Below are positions 24,549 through 36,400 of a stretch of 64,000 nucleotides of DNA, piece after piece; within the stretch, counting starts at the first letter, position 1, and the number at the start of each line of letters is the position of its first letter. The DNA lies in the NCBI GenBank assembly GCA_029582155.1, contig CM055897.1, positions 94,470,046 through 94,534,045 of the forward strand. Direction: 5' to 3'. Made by a program: the position numbers and the translations under genes. The notes beneath the pieces were generated by a model. The model saw nothing but the letters and a program-made list of their open reading frames with translations, searched no databases and had not been told where the DNA came from. This DNA is from Panopea generosa. Taxonomy: Eukaryota; Mollusca; Bivalvia; Adapedonta; Hiatellidae.

Positions 24549-24698
24549 AATTTGTTTGTTTTGGCGTAACATCGAACTATATTTCATGAAGTGATCACCA
24601 AAAGTCATATTCTCACGAGTGACTTGCCGTGAGTGAGAATGTCATTTTTGGTGCTCATCAGCTGAAATATCATTTTATTACACCAAAACAAACAAATT
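24549..24698. mobile_element. Foldback (MITE-like) element, 150 bp
   Basis: Perfect 16-bp ends AATTTGTTTGTTTTGG / CCAAAACAAACAAATT. The inner arms also pair (ATTTCA/TGAAAT, CACCAAAA/TTTTGGTG, ATTCTCAC/GTGAGAAT) around a short centre. Nearly the whole element can form one hairpin. Confidence 0.8.
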
Positions 24699-24984
24699 TT
24701 CTTTTTATTCTATGCATTTACATACATTTTTGTTTATTTTGACCTCAATACGCCATTAGATATTATTAGATTAATAAAATAAATTAAAATACTTTTTTTA
24801 AATAATCTTTTTTTAAATTAATATGCAATGCCAAATTTTTTTTCATTTATGTTTGATGATTTCCTGTTTAAAACAGTGGGTTACCATAAATAATCCACTG
24901 AAAACTATCTATAATTCACCAAAAAGCATTTAATAAATACGTATCTTACTACAGTAAGATTAGTTTAATTTACACTTATTTATT

Positions 24985-25160
24985 TAAGCTCGATTCCGAT
25001 GAAAGCTTAGAACTTATATGAACCGCTTTCGAGTCCGCTTCCTTGGTAGAACCAGTAATGAGTGTTGCTTTATGAGAGGCATCGGTTCGAGCTGGGGATC
25101 GAACCCACAACCTATAGCGTAAGCGGTCAACACTGTATCCATTCACTCTATACCGCCCCT
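24985..25160 (-). mobile_element. SINE family 2, minus strand
   Basis: Complete antisense copy from the tail (ATTTAAGCTCGATTCCGATG) to the head (ACTCTATACCGCCCC). Box B is GTGGGTTCGATCCCCAG. Confidence 0.78.
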
Positions 25161-25169
25161 CTTAGTTAG

Positions 25170-27280
25170 ATTGGTGACAATACCGTATGTTTGAGTTATG
25201 GTACAAATATTGGCTGATTTATTCCATGCAATTTCTAATAAGATATAAAACAAGATTAACAGCACATAGCACATTTACTATCAATTTAAACAGTGTGTGT
25301 ATATGTTGAGTGAATATAATAAAAAGTTGTTTTAATAGTATGCAATAAAATATGATAAAAACTTGTCTAGTTAACTCACTAATGATTTTTATTGTATGAT
25401 TAAATGTTTTTCAATACAAACTACTCACAAATTTAACGTTATAAAATGCTGTTTTTAATAGCTAGCGCCACTTTATGCCATCGAGGGCTCACAGATGATA
25501 AAAGTGCAGATTTATACAACCATGCTAATATATTACATTTTAAATATGCTAAAACATACACACATTGACACACTAAGCTATAAAACATTCAATTAATCAT
25601 TGATGAAAAATCCTACACCCAAATAATCGTCATGCTTTCCAAGACAAAGCAGCTATATATTGAATAGTAGCTATCAGAAAAAGCACAGTCGATGATTTGC
25701 ACACGTTTTTACATTTTTATGGCACACACATAACCAAGAATCTATTTTTGATACACTACTTGTTTGCTTAAAAGAGTAAGCTGCACGTATGCTACACACC
25801 GAACACCATACAGAAAAAAGCAAATACAGCAGCATTTCGTATGACATGTATTTTAAAGTAATAAATAAAATCATTTACATGAGTGTGCTATAATTCCGGG
25901 CATGCATCACAGGTTAATGATTTGGCTACCAAGATTTGCCCTAAATCTTCATTGTATTTACTTGAACATAAATGTCACATGACCAGTGGGCGGGGCGATA
26001 GATATTGCACATGACTGTGATAATAGTGAAATTCCAATTATCTAAGATAGTAATTGATTAGTAATGCAACAGAACACGTTCTATTCTGATAAGTCAAATG
26101 GACATTGCTATTAGAAGTTTTTTGTTTTATTAATGAATTAATGAAGATATTAGCGGTAAATCCTTATGATATTTTAAAATATTCCATGAAGCATATTTGT
26201 TATATTTAAGATACAGACATAGCAACAGATGCGATATAACTTTTCTTATAAATTAACTAATATACTTACTTTAAAAGGTAAATGTACCTATGAATCTATG
26301 ACACCCTATCAATTATCAAATGAGCGAATCACTAAAATAATGCACCGAAATGTTTCAAATATAATAAATAAATAATCCTTCTCTAAGAATTAACTTATTC
26401 TGGAATGGTGGTCGCATTAATTAGATATTAATATAAACACAATTCGCCGTTATAGTTTCGACAAGGTGACTTTGGACATCGTAATTTATTTTTGTACAAT
26501 TTATTTTAATAAGCATTGTTTCCTATTAATTTGAACCTACAAGAAAAACACGTTTAGACCAGTTTCTGAAATAATTTGTTCAGTACATATTGTCTTAATG
26601 ACCTAACTCTGTTTTCATTCAACAATTGATATGTTGTTTGGTACCTTCCATTACTCTATTTTCATACTTTTATAATGCGGTTATTACACACTAGCAAGTA
26701 TTTTGCCACCATTGCCACTTGACTGGAGTATGAGGTACGAGTTGTAAATAAAATCATTGCGACTTTTTTTCTCTTTGAAAATAGTGTAATTGAACCAGAA
26801 GTACCAATTGTCCTATTCATGCCCAGTTATTTTCTATGAATTGACCATTTAAATTAATAGGTAGTCATCATTTAACACGATTACTAGTGATATGTCAACT
26901 GTGTACAATTCCATTCAAAATTAATACATGTGTTAAGTAATATATACACTATTCACAAATGTATGTACATGTATCATATTTAGGCAGCCATGGCTATTGT
27001 TAACAAATTATATATACAAATGGTTGTAATACTGTGTACATTATTTACGATATTTTCTCGTTTTAAAATATCAAAGTGTGAAACTATATGTCCTATATGA
27101 GTTTATATTTGTAAGTTAATATTAAACACACAGCAAAACTCTTCATAAGACTCGAAGTTTCTCCATCCATTCAAACTGTCAAATCTTCACATTCTATTTA
27201 CAGTAATTGAAACATCTTATCGGAACGAATACACTAAGATCGTGTATGAATGTTTTGAGCATTTTGTCGAGAATGTGAGA
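25170..27280. other. Intergenic AT-rich DNA, nothing recognised
   Basis: Lies between the family 2 SINE and the 3' end of the EGF gene. No frame above 66 codons, no tandem array. Confidence 0.6.
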
Positions 27281-27283
27281 TCG

Positions 27284-27289
27284 TTTATT
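27284..27289 (-). terminator. Candidate poly(A) signal for the EGF gene
   Basis: AATAAA on the minus strand 25 nt past the stop codon. It would give an unusually short 3' UTR, so a later signal may be used instead. Confidence 0.35.
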
Positions 27290-27314
27290 TCGTCCAACAG
27301 GCACAGAACTCCAG

Positions 27315-27405
27315 TTACAGTCGTGTCCACGTTTCAACTGTTATTTGTCCACTATCAACAACGTCATCGAATGCAACTTCACCAGTCATCGCGTTTTCCG
27401 ATGGT
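27315..27405 (-). CDS. Last coding exon: cytoplasmic tail and stop
   Basis: 91 nt, acceptor TTTCAG. Reads [29 protein letters not shown], stop TAA at 27315-27317. The tail is short and acidic. The final TRL fits the class I PDZ-ligand pattern (S/T-x-hydrophobic), so anchoring to a PDZ scaffold is possible (inference). Confidence 0.82.
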
Positions 27406-30400
27406 CTGAAATGAATTAACAGATATATATTTTAACAGATATATATCATTAATCATACTTCAGTTAAATTTTTTTTACAATTTTCACACATTAACAAATG
27501 AAAATGTAATATATGTATATATAAATCAAACTGTATGTAAAAGAGTTATTTGTTACGTTGCTTGTATTAAAGGGAACTGAATAGTTCATTCATACAATTT
27601 ATAACACTTATAAAGAATAGAGAAGAAAAAGAAGAAAAAAGAACAGGAAGAAGAAAATCCATAAACCGTTTAATAACTTACAGTACCTCAACTTATGTCT
27701 ATATATCAGTTATAAGAATATAATAAATCATATACAAATTTTTAATAATCATATTATTTCACATGGTTAAAATGTATCATATATTGAGAATAAACATTCA
27801 AACATGAAATTATCTAGCATAGCTGTGAATTAAAATAGTTCATAGTCGCCATAAATATTTTGCCAAATATGTTCAATTTTATTAATTGAAAGCAAAAAAA
27901 AAACAAACAAAAAAAAAACATACTTGGATGACGAATATAGAAATTTCCGAAAACATTTGTCTCTTTTTGCATAATATGCAGAGCCATTGCAATACAGTCA
28001 AATAAGTCTTCTATTTCGCTAGAATAAAACGTTTTTTATATATCTCCTTGTGATCTTGCGTATATGACGGTTCCAATGCTTAAGCTATGTGACAACAACC
28101 GTGGCCTAGTAAATGCAATACAAAGACACCTTATATAACATATATAAATAAAATGTGTAATATTCTTACTTTTCAAGATCTTCTTCATCTGAAAGGAGAA
28201 ACAAAACAACATTGTATATGATCCATTTATATTGATGTTCCCATTTACCAGCTCCATTTTAACTCGTATAATTTTTTATATCTTACAAAAAGGACCTTCG
28301 AAGAACAGAATGAAACCAACAATGTAGCAGGCACGGTTTTAATGAGAAGATGTACTTATCATTAAGCACATTTGACAGACGACAGGCATTTTGCTATGAG
28401 TATCTCACATATCAAATTTATTTCTTGGTGCAAAACATCGTCCTATTTCAATTTTTGTAAATACGCCAAGTATTGTTTTACTCTTTATCTTTTAAATACT
28501 TATATATCGTTTGAATAAACAATTATCAACTACGGTGAAAATCCTAGACCTTGTTTTATATGGAACAAAGTACACATTCAACTGTGTAGTGAGACCTAAA
28601 AGAGTTTGCAAAACATAAAGCTCTGACTAGCATTATATAAATTTTGCTAATCAAATATCTCGGATATATGATGCAATTAATAAGACTATGCGTATATTAG
28701 TTTCCGGCAGTTTCCGTCTGATGACGTCAAAGTATCAAGATTTATCCAACGTTACAAACAAGTAATGGATGTCATTATTCGGTCAAGTCGGAATTCCCAA
28801 AAGTTAATGGGCAACACCGAACGTGATTTGACGATATCTACCAGGGAAACTAGAAACAAATATTGAATGGTTGTTTATGTATGTGTGGCAGAGCTCAGTC
28901 GAATACTTTCTCAAGCAGGCACATTCGTGATATCACCGAAAACTTGCCGTAAACATGCCGAATATTATGCTAAACAAATATATGTGATAAGGAAAAATAA
29001 GGAAATTATATGTTATGCTATGTTACAACAAGATTCTGTCAATATGTAATATATAACTTAAATATACATAACGGAATTATATGGTTTCATTTGATCACGT
29101 CCGTTATCGTACGACAGAATAATGCCAGAGTGAAAAAATTTGTTACTATAAGTGGCATTTACTGCACTATTCTGGTTGTTTGGGGCGGCATATACTGCAC
29201 TATACTGGTTATTTGGGGCGGCATTTACTGCACTATACTGGTTGTTTGGGACGGCATTTACTGCACTATACTGGTTGTTTCTGGCGTCATTTACTGCACT
29301 ATACTGGTTGTTTGAGGCGTCATTTTGTCTGCCAGCTTTAAATAACGTATATGACATATTTATGACATATAACATGTATGTGTCATGTAATTCAACAAAT
29401 AACTGAAATCCAATTTGCTAACATACTCGTCTCAATAATATGAGTATAAAGAACGCTATTTCGATTAGTGCTCAGTATTAAGAAATATATTCAGCACATG
29501 TGTGGCATCAGACAGGAGAACGTAACTGGGACGAATATCATGTCATGTATGTGCTATATAAGCAGACAATACAACAGCGGTATAAAAGCAAGCGTATAAA
29601 GTTAGATTTGAGATCAACTATCGGCTATCGATCAAACTAGACGGAGTAGCTATATGTTTAACTATCTAATGTCGTGGTAAATGTCACAAGTAAATGCCGA
29701 CTGCCAATCTCTTGCGTCGTAACTTACAAGCATGCAGTTTTCAATCTCTGTGTTAACGTCGTAACTTACAAACATATAGTTTACAATCTCTGTGCTAACG
29801 TCGTAACTTACAAGCATACAGTTTTCAATCTTTGTGTTAATGTCGTAACTTACAAGCATACAGTTTACAATATATGTGCTAACGTCGTAACTTACAAGCA
29901 TACAGTTTACAATCTTTGTGTTGGCGTCGTAACTTACAAGCATACAGTTTACAATATATGTGTTAGTGTCGTAACTTACAAGCATACAGTTTACAATATC
30001 TACACTAGCACTCTCTGTGTTAGCGTCGTTACTTACACGCATACAGTTTACAATCTTTGTGTTGGCGTCGTAACTTACAAGCATATAGTTCACAATATCT
30101 ACACTAGCACTCTCTGTGTTAGCGTCGTTACTTACACGCATACAGTTTACAATCTTTGTGCTAGCGTCGTAACTTACAAGCATATAGTTCACAATATCTA
30201 CACTAGCACTCTCTGTGTTAGCGTCGTTACTTACACGCATACAGTTTACAATCTTTGTGCTAGCGTCGTAACTTACAAGCATACAGTTCACAATATCTAC
30301 ACTAGCACTCTCTGTGTTAGCGTCGTTACTTACACGCATACAGTTTATAACCTCTGTGTTAGCGTCGTAACTTACAAGCATATAGTTCACAATATCTACA

Positions 30401-33400
30401 CTAGCACTCTCTGTGTTAGCGTCGTTACTTACACGCATACAGTTTACAATCTCTGTGTTAGCATCGTTACTTACACGCATACAGTTTACAATCTCTGTGT
30501 TAGCGTCGTAACTTACAAGCATATAGTTCACAATATCTACACTAGCACTCTCTGTATTAGCGTCGTTACTTACACGCATACAGTTTACAATCTCTGTGTT
30601 AGCGTCGCAACTTACAAGCATATAGTTCACAATATCTACACTAGCACTCTCTGTGTTAGCGTCGTTACTTACACGCATACAGTTTACAATCTCTGTGTTA
30701 GCGTCGTTACTTACACGCATACAGTTTACAATCTCTGTGTTAGCGTCGTAACTTACAAGCATGGAAGTCACAATCACTGTGCTTACGTTGTAACTTACAC
30801 GCATATAGTTTACAATATATGTGTTAGCGTTGTAACTTACATGCATACAGTTTACAATCTCTGTGCTAGCGTCGTAACTTACAACCATACAGTTTACAAT
30901 CTTAACTTCTTGATAATATTAGTTAACGACAGGGACGAAATACATAATACTTTTTGACAAAGAATTGCAATTTGTGTAAATACGTACCATGTTTACATCG
31001 TCTCATGTAAATCAAGACTGTGCAAAGTGATGTTATCAAAAGGAAGGCTAGACTTCCAAATCCTACTCCCAGCCCGAGTTTAATGGCATCAAAAGAACCT
31101 TCAACAGTTGCTGTAAAATACCAATAAACACAGCAATGCATAAGAAGAATAAATCAATTCATTGAATCATGATGCTATATCGCAACTATATTTGATTAAA
31201 TATTTTGTTTTGTTTTCAAACTCAGTACAGTGAACATTATCATTCGTACATAAAACTTTAACATTGCATTGAATATCATGCCTTTCCAAACGTAACGTTA
31301 TGTGCATTGCGCTTCCATACGTAACGATATGTGTATTGCCTTTCCATACGTAACGATATGTGCATTGCCTTTCCAAACGTAACGATATGTGCATTGCCTT
31401 TCCATACGTAACGATATGTGTATTGCCTATCCATACGTAACGATATGTGTATTGCCACTCTGTCAGAACTCCGTTACACGGTGAGTCGTTTCTCTTCTCG
31501 ACGAAAACAGGTATCACAGTCACAACGAATACAGTTAACGTTCCACCACGAGTTGTTTATTTTAGCTACACAAACACAGGCGTTTTATCAGAAACGTTCC
31601 AGAAGGACACGGCATATATTGCAGTAGTATGATTTATATTTGACTACAGAATAATGTGTGACCTTTCTGAGATGTTACTTTGCCTGTTTTACGAGTTAAA
31701 CCTAAAAACAACGAAAAAGATTAAGACTGAAATTACAATTTTGTAAATGTACCGATTTTTTTGTCATTTCCCATGTGATTTCTGACATTATATCTTGAGT
31801 AAGGATACATGTTATTATACAATTTGATTAGAAGTAGTCATACAATTTCATTTATACAGAATAATAATGCCCTACATTTACAATGTAAGTTACAGTGTCA
31901 CTACGAAAACAGATTTTATCTTACTGTTCCTCCCTAACAGCGTTACACATAATGGAGTGTTTGTTGCAACACGTGCAACAATGTGTCCGATGTCGTTTCA
32001 ACACCGACATTAATCTTCATATTCTACTCTGACAAGTTTGATAAAACTGTCTTATACTAAAATCAAACGAGTAAAGTTTGGTTTACCAATATCACACAAG
32101 ACTCCATCGAAGTCAGTTCCAGTACAGTTGCATGTGAAACTATCTATGTCGTCGATACATGAGCCGTGCTGGCATGGACTATTCTCGCATTCATCTATAT
32201 CTAAAACGGTCAGTACATATGTGTAACGTTTAAATCTGAAGTATTCAGTACATTTATGTATCAGTTTTATAAATTATAGACCGCGGCGTGGTCTAGTGTG
32301 AGAGCGTCCGCCTCGCATGCGGAAGGTCGTGGGTTCAATCACCGGCCGGGTCATACCAAAGACTTTAAAAATGGTACTAGAAACTTCCTCGCTTGACGCT
32401 CAGCATTTAGAGGAAAGTTCTAGGTCTGGTCGGACCGGTGTCAGTATAATGTGACTGGGTGGGGTATCATACCATGTGTCTGTGGCATGATACTCCAGTG
32501 TGCCAGCGCTTAGAATACTGTCTAGAGTCGACACCGTCGCAATATGACTGAAAAATTGTTGAAAGCGACGCTAAACACCATATAACAACAACATTATATA
32601 TAAAATGGTCAGTACAATTTTGTATAATTTATATCTAAAACGTTCAGTACATTTATGTAACGTTTAAATCTGAAGTAATCAGTACATTCATGTATCATTT
32701 CTATCTAAAATGGTCAGTACATTCATGTATTATTATATCTAAAACGGTCAGTACATTTATGTCTCGTTTAAATCTGAAATATTTAATACATATATGCATC
32801 ATTTAAATATGAAGTATTCAGTATTTTTATACACAGTGTAGATATGAAGTGTTTGTTTGGTACATTTATGTATTAGAACTTTAACAAACGACATGGTCGT
32901 TATTCTATCATGAAAATGGATGTAGGGAAACAATTTCCTTTCTTTTGACTACTTCGAATCTTACAAGTAATAATAAATATATAAGGATCTCTTGCAGAGG
33001 TTATGTTTTAACTATATATAGTACAAGAACTAGATAAAGGAAAGTAGTGAACATTTTATATTTGCAATATACTAATTGGTTACTTCAGTATAATGATAAA
33101 CATGATATCAAATATAAGTCTGTCAAGTTTAGTATAAACTCGTATGAGAAATAAATGTTTCAAGTAAGGGAGAAAGACAAAAGGGAATAGTAGAGGAGAA
33201 TAAAAGAATATATACTTATATATAAATACAAATTACCAATCTGACATTCCTCCCCCGAGAATCCGGATTCACATGTGCATGCATAAGTTGCAATCTCGTC
33301 TATGCAGGTGCCATTGTTCTGACATGGCGAAGATTCGCACTCATCAATATCTGACAATATAAACAATGCCATATTTATATACGAGTGCATATAAGGAAAG

Positions 33401-36400
33401 GTGATGGCAATGAATATGCATGTAGCAGTGAATTACTGAATGAGCGGTTATGATATTGTATTATTACAGATTTAAACCAGTGATTTTATATTTGATGAGT
33501 GCTTCTTTCGAGGCCTTACTCTTACTTATATCATGAGTAGCCATATTTGTATTTATCGTAATAGTTACGTGTTGTTAGAGAAAATGTCCATCTTAAATAA
33601 CAGGACTTATACAAAGTATTTATGTTACTTTGATAGTGAAACTTGTTATTGCAACACACGCTCGGAGTGTTTCTGGGTATAACCAGGACTAAGCATATGC
33701 AGCAATTTATTTATTGTTACTTCGATCGTGAAACTTGTTATTGCAACTCACGCTCGAAGTATTCCTGGTTATAACCAGGACTAAGCATATGCGGCAACTT
33801 ATTTATGTTACTCCGAATTTGAAACTTGTTATTGTAACTCACGCTCGAAGAGTTCCTGGGTATAACCAGTACTTAGCATATGCGGCAACTTATTTATGTT
33901 ACAACGATTGTGAAACTTGTTATTACAACACACGCTCTAAATATTCCTGGGTATGACCAGTAATAAGCATATACGGCAACTTATTTATGTTACTACGATT
34001 GTGACACTTGTTATTGCAACTCACGCTCGAAGTATTCCTGGGTATAACCAGGACTAAGCATATGCGGCAACTTATTTAGATTTCTTCGATTTTGAAACTT
34101 GTTATTGCAACTCACGCTCGAAATATTCCCGGATTTAACCAGTACTTAGCATATGCGGCAACTTATTTATGTTACTCCGATTGTGAAACTTGTTATTGCA
34201 ACTCACGCTCGAAGTGTTCCTGGGTATAACCAGTACAAAGCATATGCGGCAACTTATTTATGTTACTCCGATTGTGAAACTTGTTATTGCAACTCACGCT
34301 CGAAGTATTCCTGGGTATAACCAGTACTAAGCATTTGCGGCAACTTATTTATGTTACTCCGAATTTGAAACTTGTTATTGTAACTCATGCTCGAAGTATT
34401 CCCGGGTATAACCAGTACTAAGCATATGCGGCAACTTATTTATTTTATTACGATTGTGAAACTTGTTATTGCAACACACGCTCGAAGTATTCCTGGGTAT
34501 AACCAGGACTAAGCATTTGCGGCAACTTATTTATGTTACTACGATGATGAAACTTGTTATTACAACTCAAGCTCGAAATATTCCTGAGTATAACCAGTCC
34601 TAAGCATATGCGGCAACTTATTTATATTACTACGATTGTGAAACTTGTTATTGCACCTTACGCTCGAAGTATTCCTGGGTATAACCAGGACTAAGCATAT
34701 GCGGCAATTTATTTATGTTACTCCGATTGTGAAACTTGTTATTGCAACTCACGCTCGAAGTATTCCTTGGTATAACCAGTACTAAGCATATGCAGCAACT
34801 TATTTATGTTATTACGACTGTGAAACTTGTTATTACAACTCACGCTCGAAGTGTTCCTGGGTATAACCAGGACTAAGCATATGCAGCATCTTATTTATGT
34901 TATTACGATTGTGAAACTTGTTATTACAACTCACATTCGAAGTATTCCAGGGTATAACCAGGACTAAGCATATGCGGCAACTTATTTATGTTACTACGAT
35001 TGTGAAACTTGTTACTGCAACTCACGCTCGAAGTATTCCTGGGTATAACCAGTACAAAGCATATGCGGCATCTTATTTATTGTTACTTCGATTGTGAAAC
35101 TTGTTATTGCAACTCACGCTCGAAGTATTCCTGGGTATAACCAGTACTAAGCATATGCGGCAACTTATTTATGTTACTACGATTGTGAAACTTGTTACTG
35201 CAACTCACGCTCGAAGTATTCCTGGGTATAACCAGTACAAAGCATATGCGGCATCTTATTTATTGTTACTTCGATTGTGAAACTTGTTATTGCAACTCAC
35301 GCTCGAAGTATTCCTGGGTATAACCAGTACTAAGCATATGCGGCATCTTATTTATTGTTACTTCGATTGTGAAACTTGTTATTGCAACTCACGCTCGAAG
35401 TATTCCCGGGTATAACCAGTACTAAGCATATGCGGCAACTTATTTATGTTACTACGATTGTGAAACTTGTTACTGCAACTCACGATCGAAGTATTCCTGA
35501 GTATAACCAGTACTAAGCATATGCGGCATCTTATTTATTGTTACTTCGATTGTGAAACTTGTTATTGCAACTCACGCTCGAAGTATTCCTGGATATAACC
35601 AGTACTAAGCATATGCGGCAACTTATTTATTGTTACTTCGATTGTGAAACTTGTTACTGCAACTCACGCTCGAAGTATTCCTGGGTATAACCAGTACTAA
35701 GCATATGCGGCATCTTATTTATTGTTACTTCGATTGTGAAACTTGTTATTGCAACTCACGCTCGAAGTGTTCCTGGGTATATAAACAGTACTAAGCATAT
35801 GCGGCAACTTATTTATGTTACTACGATTGTGAAACTTGTTATTGCAACACACGCTCGAAGTATTCCCGGGTATAACCAGTACTAAGCATATACAGCAACT
35901 TATTTATGTTACTACGACTGTGAAACTTGTTATTGCAACTCACGCTCGAAGTATTCCCGGGTATAACCAGTACTAAGCATATACAGCAACTTATTTATGT
36001 TACTACGACTGTGAAACTTGTTATTGCAACTCACGCTCGAAGTATTCCTGAGTATAACCAGGACTAAGCATTTGCGGCAACTTCTTTATGTTACTTCGAT
36101 TGTGAAACTTGTTATTGCAACTCACGCTCGAAGTATTCCTGGGTATAACCAGTACTAAGCATATGCGGCAACTTATTTATTGTTACTTCGATTGTGAAAC
36201 TTGTTATTGCAACTCACGCTCGAAGTATTCCTGGATATAACCAGTACTAAGCATATGCGGCAACTTATTTATTGTTACTTCGATTGTGAAACTTGTTATT
36301 GCAACTCACGCTCGAAGTGTTCCTGGATATAACCAGTACTAAACATATGCGGCAACTTATTTATGTTACTACGACTGTGAAACTTGTTATTACAACTCAA

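Noticed and set aside
29662-30957. 408- and 427-codon frames on opposite strands
   Set aside because: They are generated by a 42/57-bp minisatellite whose periods divide by three, and they lie in an intron of a well-supported gene.
31167-31523. 118-codon minus-strand frame with YRYVW repeats
   Set aside because: Arises from the 29-bp repeat. The phase-consistent splice from EGF35 to the transmembrane exon does not need it.
31447-31632. Plus-strand frame ([17 protein letters not shown]) resembling an extracellular domain fragment
   Set aside because: Too short and unsupported; antisense to an intron. No family could be named with confidence.
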